Source: Pseudomonadota bacterium
GTDB taxonomy: Bacteria; Pseudomonadota; Alphaproteobacteria; Rhizobiales; Hyphomicrobiaceae
Length of the DNA: 7,765 nucleotides
Reading direction: 5' to 3'
Assembly (NCBI GenBank): GCA_021813195.1
Contig: JAKALI010000171.1
Coordinates: 1-7,765 of the forward strand
Shown here piece by piece: positions 1-4,785 of this stretch; position 1 is the stretch's first letter; every line of letters starts with the position of its first letter. A program made the translations under genes and the position numbers. Under the pieces are notes generated by a model that was given only the letters and a program-made list of their open reading frames with translations, was not told the origin of the DNA and did not search any database.

Positions 1-176
1 CGCGCGTACTCGCCGGCGGTCATGCCCGAGCGTTTCGCTTTGTCTATGAGCAGGACGTGCTCTTCCGCCGTGATGCGAAACGTGATCCAGTGATTGCGCA
101 CGTGCGTCGCCTTCGGGCGGCCGAGCGAGCCTGCCCCTTTCTTGAATGTCGGCGGACAATTGTGTTTGCGCGGCAT
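1..176 (-). CDS. mobC: MobC-like relaxosome accessory protein (partial, C-terminus outside window)
   Basis: Only the first 58 residues are present. The gene runs leftward off the window. The start at 176 is chosen because GGAGGGG lies 4 bases upstream. The N-terminus is basic with a GRPK stretch (residues 19-22), followed by a beta-strand-like segment WITFRITAEE (30-39) and a helix VLLIDKAKRSGMTAGEYA (41-58). This order, a short strand, then a helix, then Gly-Met-Thr/Ser starting a second helix ending in EYxR, is typical of the ribbon-helix-helix MobC proteins that help relaxase bind and open oriT. In this family the relaxase gene usually follows mobC, so it would be expected left of the window (inference). 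The structured DNA at 211-281 directly upstream fits an oriT or autoregulatory operator. Another ribbon-helix-helix regulator is the main alternative. Confidence 0.65.
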   Translation of the reverse strand, partial: MPRKHNCPPTFKKGAGSLGRPKATHVRNHWITFRITAEEHVLLIDKAKRSGMTAGEYA

Positions 177-210
177 CGCTCCCCTCCAGCAGAGCGCAGC
201 GTCCGGGGGC

Positions 211-281
211 TCGGGGCACCATCGCCCCGACAAGATGCGCGGCGTATGCCGCGAGTATCCGTGACACGGATACCCATCTTG
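211..281. repeat. Structured element: hairpin plus three-way junction, candidate oriT or operator
   Basis: Perfect complementarities seen directly: 211-217 with 224-230 (TCGGGGC/GCCCCGA, 6-base loop); 231-237 with 275-281 (CAAGATG/CATCTTG); and, nested inside that, 238-243 with 248-253 (CGCGGC/GCCGCG, 4-base loop) and 255-263 with 265-273 (GTATCCGTG/CACGGATAC, one-base centre). Only loops and the two bases 254 and 274 are unpaired, so 211-281 folds as one hairpin abutting a three-way junction. It begins 35 bases upstream of the mobC start. Adjacency to mobC suggests oriT or a MobC-type autoregulatory operator. A structured leader of the mobC mRNA is also possible. No nick site could be assigned. 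Confidence 0.6.
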
Positions 282-486
282 CTATCCCCTTGACGCGCGA
301 CTTCAGTTTAGGTGCCGCAAGACATTCAAAAGAGAAAAGGATGAGCTTGATATTGCCCTTTCAGATGACCGCCCGCCAAAAAGTCCAGAGAGAGCGGCCA
401 ATTCGACAAGAGGCTTGAATGATACGCGCCCCTCCCCGTCCCGCGTGGGGAGAGCCAATCACGCTTCATAGGGAGGACGTGGCGGG
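282..486. other. Non-coding stretch between mobC region and next ORF
   Basis: No convincing gene. A TTGACG hexamer at 290-295 could be a rightward -35, but no acceptable -10 follows at normal spacing. A short hairpin, CTCCCC (432-437) with GGGGAG (447-452), has no T-run after it and is not a clear terminator. An AGGGAGG at 471-477 is the possible ribosome binding site for the doubtful ORF starting at 487. A 25-codon ORF at 341-418 has its purine run directly against the ATG and no visible domain, and is not called. Confidence 0.4.
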
Positions 487-1011
487 GTGGTACGCCTTCA
501 GTGCTGGGCGAGCGGGGATGTGATGGCCGCGGGCTGCACCTGCCAGGAGGCGGTGAAAAAGCTTGATGTCCGGTTGCTGTCAGGATGCCTTGAGCATGCC
601 CGCCCGCTGTCGCAATCGGCGCGATGTGCCGCCCGCGCCAAGCTCATGGCAGGCAGATATGCACCTGATAGCAAGTTGAATTGCAAGCGCGGCCAATTGC
701 TTGCCGCGAGCTACGCGGCAAGCCTCGTCAATATCAACGTGATGGCAAGCCCGCGCGTGCTGGCAGAACTAGAACGGAATGCGCCGCCCGCAAATCTCGC
801 GGCGGGTCTGTTCGAAGAGGAATTGCCACATGGAAAGCACCATGCCCAGCGTCCACGGCCTGCCCTCGTCGTTGAGAAACAGAACAGGATTTTTGCTGCT
901 CGGCGCAAATCCCGCCTGCGGGTCGTAGCAGGCGGGGTTGCGGGTCAGTGCATCAATGATGCGCATGGGGTGCCTAGCCTTGCGCTGCTCCGCGTCGGTC
1001 GCGGCGCATGA
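487..1011 (+). CDS. Doubtful rightward ORF, hypothetical protein
   Basis: A 174-codon open frame starts at GTG 487, ten bases after an AGGGAGG sequence. The first ~95 codons have high G/C at third positions and give a plausible mixed sequence with several cysteines (CTCQEAVKKL near residues 18-27, then a basic middle). The last third, from about base 770, lies antisense to two better-supported leftward genes (769-966 and the end of 974-1201) and is rich in Arg and Ala as expected for a shadow frame. So either a real rightward gene overlaps tail to tail, or the frame is an accident in an otherwise unexplained 490-768 stretch. No family recognised. Confidence 0.25.
   Translation: MVRLQCWASGDVMAAGCTCQEAVKKLDVRLLSGCLEHARPLSQSARCAARAKLMAGRYAPDSKLNCKRGQLLAASYAASLVNINVMASPRVLAELERNAPPANLAAGLFEEELPHGKHHAQRPRPALVVEKQNRIFAARRKSRLRVVAGGVAGQCINDAHGVPSLALLRVGRGA
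769..966 (-). CDS. Small conserved-looking hypothetical protein, 65 aa
   Basis: Not recognised. The protein begins MRIIDALTRNPACYDPQAGF and has an acidic/aromatic middle (LFLNDEGRPW, residues 29-38), then a hydrophobic helix-like run TLGMVLSMWQFLFEQTRR (39-56). Composition is that of a folded small protein rather than the Arg/Ala/Pro-rich strings of shadow frames here. It starts 7 bases after the stop of the upstream gene (974-1201), in the same direction, so the two probably share a transcript. The ribosome binding site is weak (TAGG, 6 bases before the ATG). It ends in TAG at 769-771, after which no leftward gene is evident before mobC. Confidence 0.5.
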   Translation of the reverse strand: MRIIDALTRNPACYDPQAGFAPSSKNPVLFLNDEGRPWTLGMVLSMWQFLFEQTRREICGRRIPF

Positions 1012-1201
1012 CGTATTCCGCGCCCTGCTGCGGTGCCTCGTTGAAATTGAACTTCACCGAAAAGCCGTTGCCGTCCTTGTGCGGCCAGCACACGGCAACT
1101 TCTGACCACAAGGCCTTGTCATGCTCGGTCTTGCCTTTGATGACGCGGTAAAGCTTATGCGTGGGGGCGTTCTTCGGGGTGGCGGTGTTGGTGTTGGTCA
1201 T
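974..1201 (-). CDS. Small protein paralogous to the first gene of the operon, 75 aa
   Basis: Role unknown. After a Thr/Asn-rich leader (residues 1-12) comes PTHKLYRVIKGK (14-25), then WSEVAVCWPHKDGNGFSVKF (32-51) and a tail containing YVMRRD (62-68 region). The same order occurs in the protein at 5153-5386 (PTHRILAV, then WQDIGCAWTQKDGKGFSLKL, then IMLRE). The shared core W-x(6)-C/A-W-x2-KDG-x-GFS-[VL]-K suggests a small beta-rich domain seen in hypothetical proteins of alphaproteobacterial mobile elements. The start is preceded by GGAGAAG, 6 bases before the ATG. It lies 186 bases beyond the end of the main operon, behind a strong inverted repeat (1217-1262) and a DNA block also found upstream of its paralogue, so it may have its own promoter. 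Confidence 0.75.
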   Translation of the reverse strand: MTNTNTATPKNAPTHKLYRVIKGKTEHDKALWSEVAVCWPHKDGNGFSVKFNFNEAPQQGAEYVMRRDRRGAAQG

Positions 1202-1216
1202 GGGGTCTTCTCCAGA

Positions 1217-1262
1217 ATGATGTTTGTGCGAGTAAGCGAAGCGCGCCTCGCATAAACATCAT
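1217..1262. repeat. Inverted repeat, 16-bp arms, leader of gene 974-1201
   Basis: Arms 1217-1232 (ATGATGTTTGTGCGAG) and 1247-1262 (CTCGCATAAACATCAT) pair at 15 of 16 positions around a 14-base loop. The single non-Watson-Crick position is G-T when the top strand folds but A-C when the bottom strand folds, so the top strand makes the better hairpin. There is no T-run, which argues against a simple intrinsic terminator. It ends 15 bases upstream of the ATG at 1201 and could be a protein-binding site, an attenuating leader structure, or a single-strand DNA structure. Confidence 0.6.
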
Positions 1263-1275
1263 GGATGCCCCTTCA

Positions 1276-1302
1276 CGCCTCGAAGAGCATCGGCGGTCAA
1301 CG
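1276..1302 (-). promoter_or_regulatory. Upstream block shared with the paralogue at 5386
   Basis: Top-strand CGCCTC, 5 bases, GCATCG, G, CGGTCAACG matches the block at 5447-5475 (CGCCTC, 8 bases, GCATCG, CGGTCAACG). Both sit 60-75 bases upstream of paralogous leftward genes. Read leftward, each contains GTTGACC, so TTGACC could be a -35 hexamer, although no good -10 is visible 16-18 bases further on. It may instead be a regulator site conserved with the duplicated gene. Confidence 0.4.
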
Positions 1303-1387
1303 CCCCTTGGCCGCGAGGCGTGCAGTGCAGCACCTGTGATGCGCTGCACGGGCTTGACGGACGATGCGCGAGGCGTATCTGGCGGTT

Positions 1388-1672
1388 TCACGCATATACA
1401 TAATCCGGCTGCCGCTCGTCGTCGTCGGTCCATGGCACGGCGCAGCGGATGTACGCGAACCGGTTCACGAAGTGGAAGCCGGGCGTGACGAACAAGCGGC
1501 CATCGCAGTCCACCACTGTCCACCAGTAGCGATGATCGGCACCGGCGGGCACCTCGCCGCGTAACTCCCACAGCAGGTCATGGTTGGGTGCGGGCATCGG
1601 CTGGAAACGCCGCTCGAAGGTGCGCCAGCTGCCGCAGCGGGTTCGCTGTTTCGAAGAGGGTGCACTTGTCAT
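1388..1672 (-). CDS. Operon gene 13: hypothetical protein, 94 aa, Trp/Tyr-rich
   Basis: No function known. It is the last gene of the overlapping series. The start at 1672 shares ATGA with the preceding stop and follows GGGGAGGCAGC. The first 18 residues are polar and basic. The likely domain starts at TFERRFQPMP (18-27) and runs through LLWELRGEVPAG (33-44), YWWTVVDCDGRLFVTPGFHF (49-68) and CAVPWTDDDERQPDY (77-91). The dense aromatic pattern and the VDCDG turn suggest a small beta-sheet protein. Similar short hypotheticals occur in alphaproteobacterial accessory regions, as far as I recall. An internal ATG at codon 26 would remove the conserved-looking TFERRF segment and is less likely. No gene follows for 186 bases. 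Confidence 0.75.
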   Translation of the reverse strand: MTSAPSSKQRTRCGSWRTFERRFQPMPAPNHDLLWELRGEVPAGADHRYWWTVVDCDGRLFVTPGFHFVNRFAYIRCAVPWTDDDERQPDYVYA

Positions 1673-1872
1673 GCTGCCTCCCCGGACGGAACGTCCATCT
1701 CGTAGCTGTCATAGGGAGCGCCGACGGCTTCGATCAGCTCGTTGTCGGCCAGCGCGGCCAGCCGTGTCAGGATGGCGGTACGCAACTCGGCTGGCGCCAC
1801 GTCACATCCCGATGGGTCCGACGAGACGAGGCTGAACGCGATGGTGAAGACGTGGTCATAGCGTGTGGTCAT
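1669..1872 (-). CDS. Operon gene 12: small hypothetical protein, 67 aa
   Basis: Belongs, by its pattern, to a family of short proteins on alphaproteobacterial plasmids and islands that begin YDHxFTIAFSxxSxDPxGxDV and end near EAVGAPYDSYE. Here these are residues 5-25 and 48-58. Between them is a helix PAELRTAILTRLAALADNE (27-45). The function is not known to me. The start at 1872 is fixed by an ATGA overlap with the stop of the zinc-ribbon gene and by GAGGTGC seven bases upstream. Its own tail, SGEAA, encodes the GGGGAGG that precedes the next start at 1672. It is most likely a cytoplasmic soluble protein, as no membrane segment or signal peptide is present. Confidence 0.75.
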   Translation of the reverse strand: MTTRYDHVFTIAFSLVSSDPSGCDVAPAELRTAILTRLAALADNELIEAVGAPYDSYEMDVPSGEAA

Positions 1873-2246
1873 GAGCGCACCTCGCCCAGCTTGGCTATGG
1901 CGCGGTCGGCCACCTCGATCATCGCTTCGAAGCCGTCATCGCTTCTGTCCCAGCGACCATCGAGCGCTTCCTCACAGGAGGATCTGAGGGTCTCCAACGC
2001 TGCGCGGGCACTTCCGATGGCGCTCGGCGACGACCAGATCACGGGGGCCATTCCCGCAAAGGCACCGGCACTGGCCTCGTAGAAGCACGTCAAGCAGACG
2101 CAGCCCGAATCCGAATCCCAGTAGTAGTTGCTCTCCACGCAGGTACCGCAGTCATCGACATAGGCGGTTGCCGTGATGTCGATGTGGAAGGAGCCACGAT
2201 GCCCGCAGCGCGGGCAGGTCAGCTCATCGATAAGCAGGCGCTTCAT
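1869..2246 (-). CDS. Operon gene 11: cysteine-rich zinc-ribbon-like protein, 125 aa
   Basis: The N-terminal half carries seven cysteines: C11 and C14 in CPRCGHRG, C33 and C36 in CGTC, and C49, C51 and C54 in CVCLTC. Paired CxxC knuckles strongly suggest a zinc ribbon or rubredoxin-like metal site (four ligands, possibly a second site). The C-terminal half (about 70-121) is helical with no cysteines except C91, and contains ALETLRSSCEEALDGRWD and AMIEVADRAIAKLG, which suggest a protein-binding or dimer helix pair. Such small ribbons often act in nucleic-acid or protein contacts, but no specific function can be named. Start 2246 is set by the ATGA overlap after GGCGGTGCGAA. Its tail GEVRS carries one of the three identical 15-base junctions. 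Confidence 0.8.
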   Translation of the reverse strand: MKRLLIDELTCPRCGHRGSFHIDITATAYVDDCGTCVESNYYWDSDSGCVCLTCFYEASAGAFAGMAPVIWSSPSAIGSARAALETLRSSCEEALDGRWDRSDDGFEAMIEVADRAIAKLGEVRS

Positions 2247-2710
2247 TTCGCACCGCCTTCCGCTGCGCGGTCAGCGTTGGTCACCGGACAACTGCGGGTT
2301 TCCTGCAGCGCATCGATGGTCTCCTCGGCCCAGATGCGGCCGGCGCGGTCGAGGGCTTCGGCGAATTCGATGCCGACGGTATCCGCGTAGTGCCCGATGT
2401 CGCAGAGGAGGTCATGCAGTCCCTCTTCGCCGAGGCCTGAGCCGGTCTCACGGTCGAAGGCCTGCAGCGCAACCTTGGCCCAATGGGCGCGATCGTCGTT
2501 GGTCACGTCTGCAAGATGATCGGTTGCATCCTCGTCGACCTCGAAGCGCATCGGTTGATAGTCGAGCAACTCGCGGAAGCGACTACGCTTGCCGGTGTCC
2601 CATTGCTGTTCGGCGCGCTTGATGGCGGTCGCTTCATTGCGGGCGGCAACATCAACGAACAGCGTCTCGGTCTTGTACGCGATGACGCGATAGGTGCGAT
2701 GACGGGTCAT
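2243..2710 (-). CDS. Operon gene 10: two-part hypothetical protein with DpnD/PcfM-like N-terminus, 155 aa
   Basis: Residues 5-60 (YRVIAYKTETLFVDVAARNE, then a helix AIKRAEQQW) fit the short beta-beta-alpha-beta pattern found in three other genes of this operon, with the helix preceded by V-x-A-x-[NS]-x2-[ED]-A. Residues ~75-135 form a separate helical part containing HDLLCDIGHYADTVGIEFAE and ALDRAGRIWAEE. This resembles a 'DLLCDLxHxxDxxGxDFxxALxRAxxxxxxE' pattern of small plasmid and island proteins of alphaproteobacteria (recalled, unnamed). The protein ends in AAEGGAK, the same seven residues that end the gene just upstream in transcription, and the DNA there is a 21-base repeat with one mismatch. 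The start at 2710 lies within an ATGA overlap. Unknown role. Confidence 0.75.
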   Translation of the reverse strand: MTRHRTYRVIAYKTETLFVDVAARNEATAIKRAEQQWDTGKRSRFRELLDYQPMRFEVDEDATDHLADVTNDDRAHWAKVALQAFDRETGSGLGEEGLHDLLCDIGHYADTVGIEFAEALDRAGRIWAEETIDALQETRSCPVTNADRAAEGGAK

Positions 2711-2727
2711 TTGGCACCGCCTTCCGC
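2707..2727 (-). repeat. 21-base gene-tail repeat (second copy at 2243-2263)
   Basis: Top-strand TCATTTGGCACCGCCTTCCG at 2707 and TCATTTCGCACCGCCTTCCG at 2243 (each followed by C) differ at one base. Each encodes the C-terminal AEGGAK, the stop and the ATG of the next gene. The copies sit at the ends of consecutive genes 9 and 10, so one gene end was probably copied, or both gene tails are constrained to carry the same ribosome binding site. Confidence 0.6.
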
Positions 2728-2991
2728 GGCCAGCTCCGCGTCGGATGGCATGCGGTTGCGCCAGCTTTGCAGGTTCAGCACAGTACGCACGAGGGTGTCA
2801 CATTCGGGAATGCGCTGCTCGAGCGGCATGATGGTGCCGACGGCGAGATTGACCTCGTGCCGCTCCATGGCATTGCGGGCATCGATGGCCGACTGCTGCG
2901 CTTCGGCCAGTTGATGTACGAGCGCCGCGAGGCAGGCGTGCATGGCCATGCCGCAGGCGAAGACCGCTTCAGATTGCTTGGGTGTTCTCAT
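2707..2991 (-). CDS. Operon gene 9: helical hypothetical protein, 94 aa
   Basis: Not recognised. It follows the methyltransferase gene with an ATGA overlap and an AAAAGGAGA ribosome binding site 5 bases before the ATG at 2991. That choice of start discards a longer in-frame extension back to 3216 lying inside the methyltransferase gene. The sequence looks mostly helical: FACGMAMHACLAALVHQLAE (11-30) is Ala/Cys/Met-rich and amphipathic, followed by QQSAIDARNAMERHE and a C-terminal RTVLNLQSWRNRMPSDAELA. Histidines and cysteines are frequent near the N-terminus, but there is no clear metal motif. The tail AAEGGAK encodes GGCGGTGCC for the next start and duplicates the tail of the following gene. 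Confidence 0.7.
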   Translation of the reverse strand: MRTPKQSEAVFACGMAMHACLAALVHQLAEAQQSAIDARNAMERHEVNLAVGTIMPLEQRIPECDTLVRTVLNLQSWRNRMPSDAELAAEGGAK

Positions 2992-3683
2992 GAGTATCTC
3001 CTTTTCTTGTTGTTGTTGGGAAAAGACTGGCGTTGGCGGAATTCCGCCGACGACAGCCACCAGAAGGCCGAGGGGCCTTTGTGGTCTTGGGTCCAGACCG
3101 CCCAGAAGTAGCGGTGCCGGGCGAATTGGGTGGGTGGCGGGCCGTAGTGCCGCTCGGGCCAGCAGACGATGTCGTCGATGGCGTAGAGCCGTGCGGGGGG
3201 ATGCGCCTGCCACCATCGCGTGCGCGTGCGATGCGCCAGCGATGAGAGGTTCAGCAGCATGGCGACGGTGCCACGCGTTTCTCTGGCGAAGGCCAGCGAG
3301 CGCTCGATGAACGCATCGGCCAATCCCGAACCGTAGGGCGGGTTGGTCACGATGTGCCTGGCGCGTGGCCGCGTCTCTTTGAGGAAGTCGACGCGCGGAA
3401 TGCCGTAGCCGTAATCGACGAGGTCCGTGGCGACGACGCTATGGCCAGCCTCCGTCAGCACGGATGCGATGGCGCCCTCGCCGCAGGCGGGCTCCCAGAT
3501 CGAGCCTTCGAACCGTTCGACGGAGAGCAGCGCGCGCGTTGCCTCCGGCGGGGTCGGATAATACTCGTTCGGGATACGGGCTGCGCCCAATCGGAAGGCT
3601 TGCGGCAGCGGTGCGGCCTTCACGCTCGCCTTCGCAACAGGAGTGCTCCGCGGACGCGGACCGAGGATGATGCCGACACTCAT
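2988..3683 (-). CDS. Operon gene 8: orphan DNA adenine methyltransferase (class I SAM-dependent)
   Basis: The 231-residue protein carries YYPTPPEAT (41-49), a segment common in phage and island methyltransferases, then motif I WEPACGEGAI (63-72, SAM binding), an acidic residue in VVATDLV (83-89) for the ribose, and motif IV NPPY (114-117), the catalytic tetrad of N6-adenine and some N4-cytosine DNA methyltransferases. Motifs follow the gamma-type order I to IV. The middle (VAMLLNLSS, 140-148) and CWPERHYGPPP (174-184) fit the remainder of the fold. No separate target-recognition domain and no endonuclease gene are visible, so it is an orphan enzyme, probably masking the element's DNA or acting in regulation (inference). 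The start at 3683 follows GGAGGTGCCTC with an ATGA overlap. Its last residues (NNNKKRR) read through the next gene's AAAAGGAGA. Confidence 0.88.
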   Translation of the reverse strand: MSVGIILGPRPRSTPVAKASVKAAPLPQAFRLGAARIPNEYYPTPPEATRALLSVERFEGSIWEPACGEGAIASVLTEAGHSVVATDLVDYGYGIPRVDFLKETRPRARHIVTNPPYGSGLADAFIERSLAFARETRGTVAMLLNLSSLAHRTRTRWWQAHPPARLYAIDDIVCWPERHYGPPPTQFARHRYFWAVWTQDHKGPSAFWWLSSAEFRQRQSFPNNNKKRRYS

Positions 3684-3997
3684 GAGGCACCTCCTTCGGA
3701 CAATGCGTCGTCGAGCGCCGATGCAATGGCATAGCTGTCCGTACCGCGGACACGAAACCGAGGCGCCGTGTTCAAGGCCAGCAATGCCAGTTTCACAGCT
3801 GCGATGAGCTGAGTATGGGTGTTCGCCGCGCGGCAGATGAACTCCGCGTGTTCTCGCTCGGCATCGGTCATGATGCCGAACGGTGCTCGCTCTCGGTCGG
3901 TGATGACATCGGCGATGAGCGGGGCTTCGTCATCGTCCTCGGCGCATTGTCCGAATATGAGACCGTTGCCATCATGCGTCCATGGAAGGTTCTTCAT
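3680..3997 (-). CDS. Operon gene 7: small hypothetical protein with phage-type helical tail module, 105 aa
   Basis: The N-terminal half is acidic (CAEDDDEAPLIADV, 18-31). Then comes EHAEFICRAANTHTQLIAAV (49-68), continuing KLALLAL and ending at SYAIASALDDALSEG. The pattern '[FI]xxRAANxxxxLIAAVKxAL' is frequent in short hypothetical proteins of phages and mobile elements. Residues ~65-100 align with gene 3 (4771-4968): LIAAVKLALLAL versus LVDALKLARYAL, and the closing DSYAIASALDDAL versus DHYTVAHTIDVAI. No catalytic residues are evident. The start at 3997 is part of an identical 15-base junction with an ATGA overlap. The tail EGGAS encodes GGAGGTGCC for the methyltransferase, directly coupling the two genes. 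Confidence 0.75.
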   Translation of the reverse strand: MKNLPWTHDGNGLIFGQCAEDDDEAPLIADVITDRERAPFGIMTDAEREHAEFICRAANTHTQLIAAVKLALLALNTAPRFRVRGTDSYAIASALDDALSEGGAS

Positions 3998-4368
3998 GAG
4001 CGCACCTCCTGGGCAACCTGCCAGCGCAGGTTGTCCACTCGAACGTCATGTTCCCAAGGACACGGGTCGTGATCGTAGATCCGCGCGGCATGTCGCTTGG
4101 CATCTTCGGCAGATGTGGCTGGCACCTCGATCGAGAATTCGATGGTGTAGATGCCGGGGACATCGAAACGACGGAGCGGTTGATCCGGCGCGAGTTCAGC
4201 AGTGGCTTGAACCTCGCGCGCGGTGATGCGCGTGCCGGTCGGCAGCTGGGTCACCTCGTCCAGGAGGACAGACTTGGCGATGCTCTCGGCTTCCCTGACA
4301 CTGTTTGCTGCGACCGTGAGTTCGTATTCGCCGAGGTCGGTCAGCTTGACGGTGAAGAGCTGGTTCAT
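3994..4368 (-). CDS. Operon gene 6: tandem two-domain small protein (DpnD/PcfM-like repeats), 124 aa
   Basis: Two related halves are visible. Half one: LFTVKLTDLGEYELTVAANS (4-23), then the helix REAESIAKSVLLDEV, then a strand near RITAREVQATAEL. Half two: GIYTIEFSIEVPATSAEDAK (72-91), then HAARIYDHDP and a strand near DVRVDNLRWQVA. Each is a strand, a strand ending V-x-A-x-[ST]-[VA]-x-[ED]-A, a helix, then a strand. The same unit appears singly in genes 4, 5 and 10, so this gene looks like an internal duplication or fusion. It resembles the DpnD/PcfM-like small domain (a family-level guess with no assigned biochemical role). The start at 4368 follows GGAGGTGCGGTC with an ATGA overlap. Confidence 0.75.
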   Translation of the reverse strand: MNQLFTVKLTDLGEYELTVAANSVREAESIAKSVLLDEVTQLPTGTRITAREVQATAELAPDQPLRRFDVPGIYTIEFSIEVPATSAEDAKRHAARIYDHDPCPWEHDVRVDNLRWQVAQEVRS

Positions 4369-4583
4369 GACCGCACCTCCTCGACACTGACCGTGTTGTA
4401 GTCGCAGTGCACACGCTCACTTCGCGGTAGTTCATCTGCAGCCTCATCGAGGCGACGGCGAACATTGCTCTCGGCATCTTCGGCGGAAGCCGCTTTGACA
4501 AGGACAGTGAAGCCCTGCTCGAGATAGTAGCCGACGGCGAAGGTCTTCAGCTTCGCCGATGATTCTCGTTTCTTCGTCGTCAT
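4365..4583 (-). CDS. Operon gene 5: single-domain DpnD/PcfM-like small protein, 72 aa
   Basis: A Lys-rich N-terminus (TTKKRESSAKLK, 2-13) leads into FAVGYYLEQGFTVLVKAAS (14-32), a helix AEDAESNVRRRLDEAADEL (33-51) and a final strand VHCDYNTVSVEEV (58-70). VLVKAASAEDAE nearly matches EVPATSAEDAK in the second half of gene 6. The start at 4583 is set by the ATGA overlap and by AAGGAGGTGCAGCC. Longer in-frame starts to the right lie inside the preceding gene and give shadow-type sequence. The tail VEEVRS writes the GGAGGTGCG used by gene 6. The basic N-terminus could contact nucleic acid, but this is speculation. Confidence 0.72.
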   Translation of the reverse strand: MTTKKRESSAKLKTFAVGYYLEQGFTVLVKAASAEDAESNVRRRLDEAADELPRSERVHCDYNTVSVEEVRS

Positions 4584-4774
4584 GGCTGCACCTCCTTCTC
4601 CGCTTCGTCGCAGACGATAAGATCGGTGCGGCCGAGGGTTTCGGTGTGAAAGCACCCGACGCCGTCCTCGTCCCACATCTCGCGGGCGAGCTCGTTGGCG
4701 GCGGTGAGGCCATCGGCTTTGATGGTGGTGCGGTGCACGAGCACCTCGACGATGGTGATGTCGTAGGTCTTCAT
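4580..4774 (-). CDS. Operon gene 4: single-domain DpnD/PcfM-like small protein, 64 aa
   Basis: The best match in this operon to the DpnD/PcfM-like pattern, in which a protein opens with K-x-Y-x-[IV]-x-[IV]-x-E-V-L. Here it is MKTYDITIVEVLVHRTTIKA (1-20), then the helix LTAANELAREMWDEDGVGC (23-41) and a closing strand TDLIVCDEAEKEV (50-62). DpnD-type proteins sit beside a DNA methyltransferase in the DpnII region of pneumococcus and PcfM is conjugation-linked, so finding one in an operon with a methyltransferase and near mobC is suggestive, but no activity is established. The start at 4774 overlaps the preceding stop, and the tail KEVQP writes GGAGGTGCAG for gene 5. Confidence 0.75.
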   Translation of the reverse strand: MKTYDITIVEVLVHRTTIKADGLTAANELAREMWDEDGVGCFHTETLGRTDLIVCDEAEKEVQP

Positions 4775-4785
4775 GAGCGCACCTC
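4771..4785 (-). promoter_or_regulatory. Recurring ribosome-binding-site/ATGA junction (identical copies at 1869-1883 and 3994-4008)
   Basis: Read leftward, GAGGTGCGCTCATGA contains the Shine-Dalgarno core, the last codons of the upstream gene (E-V-R-S-stop) and the ATG of the next gene. Three copies are identical over 15 bases. The copy at 4365-4379 differs by one base (GAGGTGCGGTCATGA) and that at 4580-4594 by a few (GAGGTGCAGCCATGA). It couples translation of neighbouring genes and explains the shared EVRS C-termini without any protein-level selection. Confidence 0.75.

Noticed and set aside
255..290. IncP-like nick sequence (ATCCTG-type) in GTATCCGTG or GCTATCCCCT
   Set aside because: Only four or five bases match and the first lies within a perfect palindrome; not enough to name a nick site.
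341..418. Rightward 25-codon ORF beginning MSLILPFQMTARQ
   Set aside because: The purine run touches the ATG without spacing, and the short peptide has no recognisable feature.
432..452. Intrinsic terminator (CTCCCC/GGGGAG hairpin)
   Set aside because: Short stem with a 9-base loop and no T-run on either side.
2992..3216. Longer N-terminus for the gene at 2707-2991
   Set aside because: It lies wholly inside the methyltransferase gene; the ATGA-overlap start at 2991 has a strong ribosome binding site.
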